Part shown: one piece after another, positions 10,933-20,674 of the stretch
Layout: every line of letters begins with the position of its first letter
Position numbering within the stretch: the first letter of the stretch is position 1
Position numbers and translations under genes: made by a program
DNA from: Bathynomus jamesi
Taxonomy: Eukaryota; Arthropoda; Malacostraca; Isopoda; Cirolanidae
DNA: 64,000 bases
Assembly: GCA_023014485.1 (NCBI GenBank)
Contig: JAJOZX010009481.1
Span: 62,001-126,000, forward strand
Direction of reading: 5' to 3'
The notes under the pieces: generated by a model
What the model was told of the DNA's origin: nothing
What the model saw: only the letters and a program-made list of their open reading frames with translations
The model's database searches: none

Positions 10933-12485
10933 CAGGGTGACAAGCACCCTGGAAAACCTGGAATATGCCTGGAATTTGATATTGACCCTAGGAAACCTTG
11001 AAAACATGGAAAATGCCTGGAATTTTGTTCCAACATTAATACTAATCCCTATGAGGGTAAATCTTTTTACTACAGGAATTAACACTCCTGAAGTCTCTAG
11101 TCTAATAACACTAAAATTTCTAATTTTCTCATTTGTGATTCTTGGACATTGGTGAGAGTTTATTGCAGAAAAAAAGTTGGGAGCTAAGTTTCTTATGTCA
11201 GAAGTTACGATACTTGTGTGCAGTGTTGCCAACTCTATACTATGATTTGTAGCTAAATAAATGGTTTCTCACCAGCTATTTAGCCATTACAAGCTCTCAG
11301 TTACTGCGCCGGCTGTGGAACGGTGTGAACGTGTTTCTATGGTGCTCAGGGTCTGTGCACAGTGGTGGTGAGGCTGTGATACTTCTTGCGTGTGAGCGGG
11401 CGTTCCAGTGCTCATTTTATGCTCTATTTTAATGTACTTTTACAATGTTTTTAGGCACAAAAATGAGTTCATTTTGTAGTAAAACGATTTCTCTACATAT
11501 CTGACTAAAAAGCTAGTTTTAGACTAATAAGTATGTTTAATTAGCAGTTTATTCAGAGGTATATAGAAGGTAGCGTGTGCGGCGATTGTGTTTCGGTGGG
11601 AAGGGCTTCCTATAGCCGTAAAACGCGACTAGACGAATTTTGGATCAGTCTGCTTGAAGACCAAATATCATCAAACGATCTGAAAACATTCATTTTCCAA
11701 ATCCTCTGTTTATCTCAGGGCAGGCTACAGTTGAGTTACTCGTAGTGACATTGCTCTTGAAGATTTTACTCTGACAAAATCACTTAAATTATGCACGCCA
11801 GTCTTGTATGAGATATGAAGAAGTGCTTGTAGAACGGAAAAAGAAACAAAGTGATGTAGAGAACAATCTGCAAAAAAAAAGAGCAGCTGCTCTTGTCAAA
11901 GAAGAAGAAGAAGAGGAGGAGGAGAAGAGAATGAAGATGGATCTTGAATCTGAAATGAAACGGTTAGATCAGAAAATTCATGAACTCAAAAAGCAGGACA
12001 ATGAATGGTGTCTGTGATATTTGTTTCTTATCTTGTAGTTTCTGTGATACCGTAATTTGTTTTTTGTATATTCTTAGGAATTGTTTCATTATTTCTAATG
12101 TTATTCATTCAAATCTTTGAGTTCATATACATAACGTTACGTTTGTACGTTCTTTTAACTAAAAAATATGAAAATGTGGCATTAAAAATGTTCAAGGACG
12201 TAGTATTAATAGTATCCACTAGGTAAAGCTATTTATGTTACTGGGTGGTATTAGGGATGGCCCTTGAGTGAATGGGTTTGTATTTCATATTATTTATTCA
12301 TTTTGATTTGCACAAAAGGATTAGTTTAGATATCAAATGCATAACTGTCTCATCGCAAGTACAAACGGGATTTATTATGTTTGTTATAAATTGTAATCTA
12401 GTGTAACCTCCAAAATGAGAATTATTAGCCTGGAAAACCTGGAAAATGCCTGGAATTTCACTTCATCCTACCACTTGTCACCCTG
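10933..12485. mobile_element. DNA transposon, superfamily unassigned, 5-bp target duplication
   Basis: Ends CAGGGTGACAAG and CTTGTCACCCTG are perfect inverted repeats. Just inside, CCTGGAAAACCTGG recurs in inverted form near 12430-12460. TTCCA flanks both sides (10928-10932 and 12486-12490), and the uninterrupted MITE copy at 15670 shows one such site. A 5-bp duplication fits Transib or some hAT groups, not mariner. Only a fragment of coding sequence remains (11808-12017). Confidence 0.72.
11808..12017 (+). CDS. Partial charged coiled-coil protein inside the transposon
   Basis: A 69-codon frame is rich in Glu, Lys and Arg, with a run of acidic residues and heptad-like leucines towards the end (KRLDQKIHELKKQ). 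It is the only sizeable frame in the 1.5-kb element and could be the C-terminal tail of a transposase or a captured host exon. No catalytic motif is visible. Low complexity makes similarity unreliable. Confidence 0.35.
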   Translation: MRYEEVLVERKKKQSDVENNLQKKRAAALVKEEEEEEEEKRMKMDLESEMKRLDQKIHELKKQDNEWCL

Positions 12486-12649
12486 TTCCATATTAACGAT
12501 TGCGAGTTATTCTACCTGCAACAAAAAAAAAAAAAAAGGGTCCAAAATAAGACCTTAATTTGAATGTTTGTTTTAGTTTTAATGTATTACTTTTGGAAAT
12601 TTAATTTAAATTTTTTTTTCTTATGAGACAGGACTTATGGGACACACCC

Positions 12650-12676
<27 letters not shown>
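12650..12676. repeat. (TA)n microsatellite
   Basis: Uninterrupted TA dinucleotide run at the right edge of the split MITE. Confidence 0.95.
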
Positions 12677-12680
<4 letters not shown>

Positions 12681-12892
12681 CTTTTCAGAAAACTATTTAC
12701 CCTTAATTTTACTAGTTTCATTTCATATTTTTATCTGTTTTACCAAACTTAAAGCCCGTTTTTCACCGTCTGTAAGACGATTTTCGGGGATTCTTTCAAA
12801 ATCAATTACTGGAGAACATTTGTGAAAATCTCGTGTCAGATAATGAGAAGATTCATTCGAGCCAAGACTGATTATCCACAGATTTACCTCGT

Positions 12893-13056
12893 TTTGTGTG
12901 TGTGTGTGTGTGTGTGTGTGAGAAAGAGAGAGAGAGAGAGAATCTCTGGTAAAAATGTCACTGGGTAATGGATATACTTGCAGGGAGAATTAGGATAGTG
13001 TACTGATAATGTTGCCTGTCGCCAAGTAATGCAAAACACACACACACACACATATA
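12893..13056. repeat. (GT)n, (GA)n and (CA)n microsatellites
   Basis: GT run at 12894-12920, GA run at 12921-12942 and CA run at 13034-13052. The minus-strand frame over them is an artefact. Confidence 0.9.
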
Positions 13057-13636
13057 CACATGTGCGCATATCCACATGAGTGAGGTACCGACGTTTTTAA
13101 ATCCATACGTCTAAGAAAACTTAACCAAACTTAATTTAACCTAACCTCACCTTAGGGACATCGAACCCAGAAGGGTTCGGGCGCAATTGAAAATTGTAAG
13201 GGTGTTTTCTGTTGTATCCTTCGTCAAAGTGAAGAGCAGTTCTCCCTCCCACAGACACACAGAACGAATCCATTCCTAATGCGAGAATTGAGTCAAGTTT
13301 CATTTCCTAATAAAACAAGACAAAAATCTTTAAAAACCACATTTTGTACATTAGTTTTGCGCAGTTTTGCGCTTTACAATTACAATTACGCTTTACAATT
13401 AGTCTCTGTACTTTACTATAATCATTGTATGTGTAGTCTTACAAAATAGTAACGGAATGATGATCTGAAAATGTTTGTTCCTTTTTATAAATCTCCGCCC
13501 ACGGAGGCGGGACCTGTATATCTCTCGCCAAACGTATTCAGATTATACTAGCGGAGAACCCGCCCTTCGTGCCGGTGGCAAAAATATCCTAGCCGACGGT
13601 GGAATATTTTTTGTAGTTCGAAGACTGTTATTGGTT

Positions 13637-13752
13637 AGGTTAATTGTACGCCCTTGACGATTGGTTAGGTTAAGTCGTGATATTTTCGTTAAAGCTAACG
13701 AAAATATCACGACTTAACCTAACCAATTGTCAAGGGCGTACAGTTGACCTAA
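13637..13752. mobile_element. Palindromic MITE, GTCGTGATATTTTCGTTA family, copy 1
   Basis: Arms of about 52 bp meet almost without spacer near 13693. Each arm reads from GTACGCCCTTGAC through GGTTAGGTTAAG to GTGATATTTTCGTTA. Flanks contain further GGTTAGGTTA and CCTAACC motifs. Related copies lie at 30945-31090, 53150-53290 and 61320-61382. Confidence 0.75.
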
Positions 13753-13873
13753 TCGGGCATTCAATTAACCTAACCTTACATTCAACACCCATATACACAA
13801 CCTCTTTACCTAATCAATATGTGTAAGTAGAATTCATTACGCCTTTTTCTAATCCATTAAAATACAAATATCG

Positions 13874-13876
<3 letters not shown>

Positions 13877-13920
<44 letters not shown>

Positions 13921-14011
13921 TATATATATAATATATATATATATATATAATCAAGAATCTTCTTTATATATATATATATAATATATATATATATATATAA
14001 AGAATCTTCTT

Positions 14012-14066
<55 letters not shown>

Positions 14067-14070
14067 ATCA
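13877..14070. repeat. Compound (TA)n tract with AAGAATCTTCTT spacers
   Basis: Four TA runs are separated by copies of a short spacer containing AAGAATCTTCTT. The spacer is duplicated with the repeats, which points to local slippage or recombination. Confidence 0.9.
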
Positions 14071-15016
14071 AGAATCTTCTTCTTTTCGAGCGTGACCGAC
14101 TGACAGACATTCCTGGGTGTTTATATTAATAATTGGGTCAAAGATTATGAATTGTCCAATCAGAGACCTTGTTTAATTTTTTTCGAAATCTGACCAATCA
14201 GAGGAAGGAAAACATTTTAATGCTTTAAAACCAATACTATTTCGCTATAATATACATGTATACATACATACATACATACATATAGTGCTATAATCTACAT
14301 GTATATAATCTAACAACAGAGCTTGGCGTTTTCATTAATACACAGTAGATGATCAAACTACAAAATCTGAAATTTACGATCAAGAAGCGCCATCTAACAG
14401 AATTTGTCAAATGTCAGTTTTCACACCTTTCGTGATGGAGGTTCGCGTTCCTAAAAAAAAAAAAAAATTCAATTAATAATTAATAATTATGACATTTATT
14501 AACTAAAAGAGTGATTCATTAAATGTGATTCTCTTGAATACAATTTTTTTTTTTACAAACTTTATTTTCTGTAATGTTTTCCCCTATTCTATGGAACGTT
14601 ATTATTAGAAATAAATGGGGAAAAATACTTAAGTTTCTGTTCCATTTTAACGACCAGTTTGATTACGTTTTCTTTCAATTATTTCTTTTTCTTAATTCCA
14701 TTTACAGCTATTCAAGTTAGACTCCGCCCACTTTCCGTATCATTTGATACATTTAATATCGTGAATAGCGTTCTCGGACTGGTTGAAGTAAGTATATTCA
14801 TGAAATATATCACTCGCTGAAAGGATACACGATCGAGTGTTATACGCATGATGGGAACGTGCTCTAAAACCCTTGTTTCCTTTCAGTGGTCTTTTTCAAC
14901 TTTCCTATACAGTTTTGTTCAATACTTTTTCCAAGCTGACAGTAGTTAGCGGGAGAGAGACAGATGAGCTCACCTACATCATCGTGTGTGTGTGTGTGTG
15001 TATAATATATATATAT
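14071..15016. other. No recognisable gene; small microsatellites
   Basis: Only an ATAC tetranucleotide run (14256-14282) and a GT/TA run (14984-15016) stand out. The rest is AT-rich DNA without a gene or repeat ends that I can support. Confidence 0.5.
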
Positions 15017-15196
15017 AAGCCCTCTCGGAGGTCCAGAGAGGCCCGGGTCACTTCCAGCTTTTGAGGCCCAGAGCTAAACCCAATTATTACTTTCATTGCA
15101 AAACATATTCAAACCTGAAAGTTTCTAAATTTGAGGCCCCCTTTAAGCTTGAGGCCCAGGCCAAATGGCCCTCCTAACCCCCCCTCTGATAGGTCC

Positions 15197-15203
<7 letters not shown>

Positions 15204-15236
<33 letters not shown>
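15204..15236. repeat. (TA)n microsatellite
   Basis: Pure TA run. The stretch just before it (15017-15203) contains three GAGGCCC words and looks repetitive but could not be assigned. Confidence 0.9.
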
Positions 15237-15237
<1 letters not shown>

Positions 15238-15461
15238 TCAATGGAATAGTAACTGAATGTTTGAAAATGTTTGTCCATTTCAGTCTCCACCACGGAGACC
15301 TGTACAGTGTACAATTCTCACCAATGTGTATTCGGGATGTTCCGGAAAGGATTATGAATTCTTAAATCGAGAACCAATTTTCACTCGCAAAATCTGACGA
15401 ATCAGATGAGGGGAAATTTTCTTCCACCCAATCTGATATTATTTCGTTTCAATATACAGGG

Positions 15462-15811
15462 TGTTCCGTAAGTCCGATCTCGTAGGAAAATGTATTTTAA
15501 ATTAAGTTTACAAAAGTAATACATTAAAACTAAAACAAATGTTCAAATTGATGTCTTGTTTTGAGACTTTTTTTTTTTTTGTTGCGAGTAGAATACTGAG
15601 TGTTAACTTCTCGGGAAAAGGCGGAAATTGTCAATGTCCGCCTTTTCCTCAGGAGTGTAACTCGCCTCCATATTAGCTCACTTCCATGTTATTCTACCTG
15701 CGACAAAAAAAAAGGTTCGAAAATAAGACATCAATTTGAACATCTGTTTTATTACTTTTGTAAATTTAATTTAAAATAGATTTTCCTATGAGACCGGATT
15801 TATGGGACACC

Positions 15812-15816
<5 letters not shown>
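15462..15816. mobile_element. Mariner-type palindromic MITE, copy 2
   Basis: The ends CAGGGTGTTCCGTAAGTCCG and CCGGATTTATGGGACACCC are imperfect inverted repeats, and most of the 355 bp folds back on itself, with a hairpin of GGAAAAGGCGG and CCGCCTTTTCC at its centre. TA tracts flank it. It is a likely non-autonomous Tc1/mariner derivative. Confidence 0.75.

Positions 15817-15820
<4 letters not shown>

Positions 15821-15852
<32 letters not shown>
15821..15852. repeat. (TA)n microsatellite
   Basis: TA run between the MITE and the next palindrome. Confidence 0.92.
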
Positions 15853-15856
<4 letters not shown>

Positions 15857-15920
15857 GGATGAATTTCACAATTAAACATGTGAAATGAATGAATGATGCA
15901 AACCCACAAGGAAAAAAATT

Positions 15921-15966
15921 ATTCCAAGGCCTTTCGTGTATTCAGAAGTACACCTCGTCAGGGAAT
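15921..15966 (-). ncRNA. Hammerhead ribozyme-like motif, intact core
   Basis: On the minus strand ATTCC is followed by CTGACGA, which fits CUGANGA exactly. Helix II pairs GTGTA with TACAC, then GAAA, a short helix III in AGGCCT, a CTT cleavage triplet and GGAAT, which pairs with ATTCC. One extra G lies between the core and helix II, as in the 10365 motif. Confidence 0.62.
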
Positions 15967-16010
15967 TCCCTGACGAGGTGTACTTATGAATACAAGAAAG
16001 GCCTTGGAAT
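15965..16010 (+). ncRNA. Hammerhead ribozyme-like motif, mirror copy
   Basis: ATTCC (15965-15969), CTGACGA (15970-15976), helix II GTGTA with TACAA (one mismatch), GAA (15996-15998), AGGCCT, T, then GGAAT (16006-16010). It is the mirror of the minus-strand motif. Confidence 0.6.
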
Positions 16011-16061
16011 AATTTTTTTTCCTTGTGGGTCTGCATAATAAATATATATATATATATATAT

Positions 16062-17309
16062 TAGTGATGTAGCGGATGTCATTTTTTCCACATCCGCGGA
16101 TGCGGATGAGGATGTTTGATTTCAACATCCGCGGATGCGGATGTCTACATTTTCGTTATTTTTTAGGATATATTCGAGATTTGTTGTGTTTAACGTATAT
16201 AATAATTATTATATAGAGAGAGCTGTAGCTATAATGTAGTATAATTGATTAATTGTACAATAATTGCTGTACTTTTCTCTGAACATATAAAATAATATCA
16301 AGCATCTAACTAATATAGAAATCAATTAGTGAATTCGTCTGCAAATAAATTCGTTATATTTTGTGGAGTTTCAGCCACAATTAGAAACCATAATTGTGTT
16401 ACCAGGATGCGGGACGTGAACCCAACTCAAATGCACCCCACCGACCTCTTTCCCCAACCTCCTCCACCCTTATAGAAAGAGATCTTTAATTAGCTTGATA
16501 ACTATTTATATTAAGTTTAAAGTTCTATTAGGCATATTTATAAATGAGTAATTAAAATAAAGTAAACTAAGATGTTCATCGTTTAATGTTCAAACTTAAT
16601 TATAGGGAGGTTATGCTTAAGGAACATTAACTTTTCTGCCTTTTCTGCTGACAGTCTGTTTCTCTTTTCATCATATATTAATCCAGCACTGCTAAATAAT
16701 CTCTCGCTTGGTACGTTTGTTGGAGGACAGGCTAAATGTTTTTTTGCAAGTTTACTCGAGTATGGATAGATATTCTGCGTATTTTTCCACCAACTAATAG
16801 GATTGTCACATGCAGCCAGGCGTTTTTCTTGGTGATAGCTCTCGATCATTTTTACTACATCTTTTGACATCGCGTAGGTCTCGTCATTGCTGCTTGACTC
16901 AAGAAACTGAGAGACAGATTCTGTGATAGATTTGCTTGTTGAAGGTGTTGGTTCTGTCACTGAAACTTTTATTCTTTTGGTGGGTGGCGAAGCGACAGAT
17001 TCAAGAGATTGAAGCTCTTCAACTGCTTTGCCAAGTGATGATTTAACTCGTTCTAATGTACTAGGTGAAAATAACTTAGCTTTGTAACGTGGATCTAAGT
17101 AGGTTGCAAGAGAGTAACTTCATACAAGAACAGCCTCTCGTCTTGTCGCTTGCATCACTTTTGCGCACAATGAACTAGTTCTATTAATATAGTAGAATTT
17201 GATAATTTCCGCTTATTAATGACATTTTATCTCAACGGTCCACATCCGCACGACATCCGCAGTGCGGATGCGGATGCGAGAAAATGTGCGGATGTGACCT
17301 ACATCACTA
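16062..17309 (-). mobile_element. hAT transposon remnant (TAGTGATGTAG ends)
   Basis: Ends TAGTGATGTAGCGGATGTC and the complement of TAGTGATGTAGGTCACATCC are inverted, each followed by several CATCCGC words. Such ends are common in hAT elements. Both sides are TA tracts, so the 8-bp duplication cannot be read. Coding sequence survives only at the C-terminus on the minus strand. Confidence 0.82.
16583..17127 (-). pseudogene. hAT transposase C-terminus (dimerisation domain)
   Basis: The minus strand reads ATYLDPRYKAKLF (near 17080), then a serine-rich linker, then WWKNTQNIYPYSSKLAKKHL and VPSERLFSSAGLI, ending with LSAEKAEKLMFLKHNLPI before the stop. This is the classic hAT dimerisation domain at the transposase C-terminus. 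The catalytic D, D and most of the RNase H fold are lost, with a stop codon upstream near 17128. A full hAT transposase has about 600 residues; about 180 remain. Confidence 0.85.
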
Positions 17310-17332
17310 ATATATATATATATATATATATA

Positions 17333-17460
17333 TGATGAATAAAACCACGAAGGAAAGGAAACACAAAATGGTGCTCAAGCGCTTTCGTCTAATGACATCC
17401 TCCTTCGTGGTTTTATTCATCATAAATATTTTTCACGTGTTACCTTCGTGAAATAATTTT
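17333..17460. mobile_element. Penelope-type palindrome fragment with partial hammerhead
   Basis: GATGAATAAAACCACGAAGG (17333-17352) and its complement (17401-17421) close a stem. On the minus strand the loop reads GAGGATGTCATTAGACGAAA then GCGCTTGAG, the 3' half of a hammerhead of the same type, but the CTGA part of the core is absent. Confidence 0.5.
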
Positions 17461-17461
17461 C

Positions 17462-17494
<33 letters not shown>

Positions 17495-17656
17495 ATACTT
17501 ATACTTTATGCTCTTTCATACTCTCATGGGCTAACTTCGAGTGTATGCTAGTCTGGTAAGATATCTTCTCTCAATCAATTTCACATGTACAGAAATTATA
17601 AGAATTTTTGTCGACCAATTGTATTTTTAGCAAGTTTTTCATTTTTGTTAGCATTC

Positions 17657-17690
<34 letters not shown>

Positions 17691-17692
17691 CA
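17462..17692. repeat. (TA)n, (CA)n and (GT)n microsatellites
   Basis: TA/CA run at 17463-17494 and GT run at 17659-17688, with about 160 bp of unassigned DNA between. Confidence 0.9.
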
Positions 17693-17978
17693 AAGAAAGC
17701 TCAAAGCTATAGAATATGACAAAGTATCGTGATATTTTATATATATATATAGCGGGCAGACAACTTTATAGTAGGCCTAGTATTAACCAGTTTGATGTGG
17801 ATAATGGAGTAGGGTTACTTTAATTACTGAATGAAATGATATAAATATTAGAGGTCACCAACTTGGGCTTACACCCTAAGTAAACAATATTGATAAGGTT
17901 AGAAAAATTACCTTGTTGTTTTGTGTTTAAGAAAATAAATCGGTTATTTGTTCACAGCGATTAACATTTCATTGAAGG

Positions 17979-18270
17979 CAGTGGCGACTCGTGGTATAAA
18001 TGTATGGGGGTGCGATTTCATAAAATTTATAATTTTTAGAATTCTAGTACATAAACAATCACATGGTGCTTCCGTACGGTACTTATATGTCAAAAGAAGC
18101 CATAAATTTGTATTAAAAAAATATTTTAATAAAATCTAAAAATAATTGTTGAATATCTTAAAATTAATATATTTTTTATCTGTTAAATTAATATTTATCG
18201 TTTCAAGCAAGGGGGAGCGACCGCTCCATCGCTCCATCGCTCCATCGCTCCTATACGCCAGTCGCCACTG
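17979..18270. mobile_element. hAT-type MITE with 8-bp target duplication
   Basis: Ends CAGTGGCGACT and AGTCGCCACTG. ATTGAAGG is present on both sides (17971-17978 and 18271-18278). The opposite arm of the composite, near 22530, shows the empty site with only one copy, which proves insertion. A TCCATCGC word is repeated three times near the right end. No coding sequence. Confidence 0.9.
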
Positions 18271-18699
18271 ATTGAAGGTATTTACGATGATTAACAATTA
18301 TATAACAGCATTTATATTGTGCTAAAGATGACCGAGGATTAGCAAATATGGAATGGTTATACAAATTAATTAAGTAATACACTATTTAGATAGGCTAATG
18401 AGATATGCAGCATGGAACACAGAATACATAATGCAAAGCCTATCGACAGCTGAAATAATGCTCGTACGGTTGGTATAGTAAATGGATTAGGCCGCCAAGA
18501 ATGAAATGCCTAAAAGAACACACAAGCAGTAGGATGCATAAGTAAATTGTACGATTATCACAATAAGAGGGTGATACAAAATTACGATATTGGAATGACA
18601 CTTGAAAATAGGCCTATTGCAGTTTTAACGAGAAAGTTAGTTTGAATGATTATGGAGACACTTTCAGTATAGCTTAATAACGATGCTGTGGTTACACTG

Positions 18700-19396
18700 T
18701 GTAGGCTACGCGTGAATTGCTTAAGACGAGGCAAAGAGCTTACCGACAATGTTGCGTACCTTAAAGACCTACTTGAAGGTTGACCTTGTTGCGTTGGGCC
18801 TTAGATGACTTTGGAGACTGTGGGTGGCCGTATATGACTTTGGAGACTGTGGGCCTACGTGCAGTACTTGTTGAACAGGCGCCGATCGAATTGAGGTGAA
18901 GGATGAGTCAAGCCAGGGTCAGAAGGATGTCGCCTCAAGTGTTGATTCTTTTCGGTTGCGTTGAGGTGTTGCTTGAGGACTGAGGTCGAACGGCGCTGGG
19001 TTTCGAATGATTGCTTCTGCAGGCGGAATGTAGAAGGCCTCACTCGATGATAGACTGCGTGTAGGCCCGACAGGAGCCTTGAAGGAACAGCAGGCTGCTC
19101 CCCGGCAAAGGCCGGTGAGCGGGTGGCTTGACGAGTGTTGCTGCTGACGAAGGCTGAGAGTGAGACGTGACGACCAAGCGAGAAGTGAAGAGTGCGGAGA
19201 GATGAGTGAGGAGGTGTATCAGTGGGCTCTGCCTTTTTATAACCTCGTAGGACGCTAAGTTTTCGCGGGCCTTTCGAGACGCCTACAAGCGTCCTGTTAT
19301 TTCTCTCCTTGACAAACCACGTGTGTTGTTGGATTCCGATGATTCCAAAATGTTTGAGAATGGCGGGGAAAGGAATTCATTTGTCTGCCCGCTACA
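18700..19396 (-). mobile_element. Possible LTR of a gypsy-like retrotransposon
   Basis: Read on the minus strand the block starts TGTAGCGGGCAGAC and could end GTAGCCTACA, giving the TG...CA ends of an LTR. A TATAAAAAGG box lies near 19236-19245, about 150 bp inside, where an LTR promoter would be expected. No second LTR or primer-binding site is visible, so this is tentative. Confidence 0.35.
19236..19245 (-). promoter_or_regulatory. TATA-box-like element
   Basis: The minus strand reads TTATAAAAAGGC in a GC-rich context. It would drive minus-strand transcription into the possible LTR body. Confidence 0.35.
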
Positions 19397-20024
19397 AGTA
19401 GTCCCCTCTCAGATGAGGCCACGCAGAGTTTTGACGCCGGGCCTGGTATGTTGTGGGATGAACTGACGCAGGAGAGAGCGAAGGGTCGTCTTGGAGCGAG
19501 ATGATGGTCAGAGGTACTGCTGCTGTAATGGTATGGGGGGGGTCCGCAGGAGGGTGGGGTTGGGTACGGTAGGAATGTGGAGCCAATGGGGAGAAAAAGG
19601 AGGAGACGAGAGGGGCAGGGGGAACTGTGTTCGAATGCAGTGCCCAAAAACTCGTCGCATGGCCGTTCTCGATATTCGCTCTTGCCGAAGGGAAAGAAAA
19701 AAAAGCGTCGTTCAAGGACACAAGCAGGAGTAGTGAATCCACGGAATGATGCAAGAGACGGCTGAAGAAAGCAGGGGATCGCCCAACCCTGTGCCTGAGG
19801 AGCGTCTGCTTTACAGTACGTCCTTTTGTTGCGTGGATGCGTGTGTGAGTGCGTGCTTGTTTATTTGTAAAATGCTTTTTAGTCCTACTCGTAGGAGTGG
19901 GGAGACAAACACTCGTCGTGCTTGAGGAAAAATTCGCTGGTGCAATAGGGCGCATCGTCAGGGTTCCCGCCAAATGATTTACCGTACAGCGGCCGAAAAG
20001 GGACCGTTGAATATATTTGGACAA
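19392..20024 (-). CDS. Unrecognised basic Pro/Ser-rich frame before the possible LTR
   Basis: A 210-codon frame ends with WPHLRGDYL at a stop that overlaps the start of the possible LTR. Such an end is typical of the last ORF in gypsy-like elements, so it may be the tail of a retrotransposon polyprotein. No protease, RT or integrase motif is present. GC-rich composition alone could keep it open, so it may not be coding. Confidence 0.3.
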   Translation of the reverse strand: MSKYIQRSLFGRCTVNHLAGTLTMRPIAPANFSSSTTSVCLPTPTSRTKKHFTNKQARTHTRIHATKGRTVKQTLLRHRVGRSPAFFSRLLHHSVDSLLLLVSLNDAFFSFPSARANIENGHATSFWALHSNTVPPAPLVSSFFSPLAPHSYRTQPHPPADPPHTITAAVPLTIISLQDDPSLSPASVHPTTYQARRQNSAWPHLRGDYL

Positions 20025-20375
20025 GGTGTCGACGAAACAATGCGCCGTTTAGAGCGAGTTGGGACTTACTGCAGCGCCGGGGGGCGGGGGTGAGGGAGCG
20101 TGTTGTCCCGAGATGTCCGGTGGTGAGTTCCGTGAATTCCTCCACGATCCGTGTGGAAGCTGGGTAGGACCCAATGCCAGTGGTGGTTTCTCTGGGAGTC
20201 GCCGCGTCCCTGCCTTCTGGAGGGCAGTGGGACTCGACTCAAGGGGATGCCATCTTGAATCCAAAGGTTTGTGTGTGTTTGTGCTGCTGCACATGACTGG
20301 GGGACAGTAAAGCATTAATTAACGTACCGCACGAAATGAAAGTCAATGTTATTGCAAGTAGGCCTAGTTAATTTC

Positions 20376-20661
20376 ACTTTGGATTCATGAGTACCATATT
20401 TAAATAAAAGTTATTTGATGTGGTTGCAGAAAATTAAATGGTCAGTACCAAGTGACCACTTTATAGTAGGCATACATCTTAACCACCTTGATGTTACCGG
20501 TTATTAGCATAAAGTTGGGACTCTAATAATGATGAAGACTAATTGATTGAAAATGATTGAATGTTAAATGACAAGGCTGGAGTTACCAATTTACAGTGGT
20601 CTACGGTTAACTGGTTTGATGTGTTTCTTTTAGACATTTCATTCTTTACTGTACCAACTGT
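20376..20661 (+). repeat. 285-bp direct repeat, left copy
   Basis: From ACTTTGGATTCATGAGTACC to ACTGTACCAACTGTA it matches 22038-22330 at roughly 90 percent by eye. It flanks the transposase on the left. Confidence 0.85.
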
Positions 20662-20674
20662 AAGGGGTTCCAAA

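Larger units (their letters stand above)
10871..12645. mobile_element. Mariner-type MITE (GGGACACCCTGTA ends) split by a transposon
   Basis: 10871-10932 and 12486-12645 together match the right-hand two-thirds of the MITEs at 15462-15816 and 35584-35895, including the central AGTGTAACTCGC and the terminal TTATGGGACA. The left end is missing. An element of 1553 bp (10933-12485) sits in the middle. A perfect 20-bp hairpin lies at 10882-10901. Confidence 0.7.
15890..16032. mobile_element. Penelope-type hammerhead palindrome
   Basis: Two arms of about 65 bp meet without spacer at GGGAATTCCC (15961-15970). Each arm ends in AACCCACAAGGAAAAAAA or its complement. Both arms encode the same hammerhead-like fold in opposite directions, sharing the helix I sequence at the centre. 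Confidence 0.7.

Noticed and set aside
10819..11232. Minus-strand 137-codon frame
   Set aside because: It crosses the junction of the MITE and the inserted transposon, so it cannot be an ancestral gene.
17374..17402. A fourth complete hammerhead at the palindrome near 17390
   Set aside because: The 5' half of the core (CTGA) is missing, so only a half motif was recorded.
19491..20310. Plus-strand frames in the GC-rich island (19491-19733, 20059-20310)
   Set aside because: No recognisable motif; high GC lowers stop frequency on all frames.
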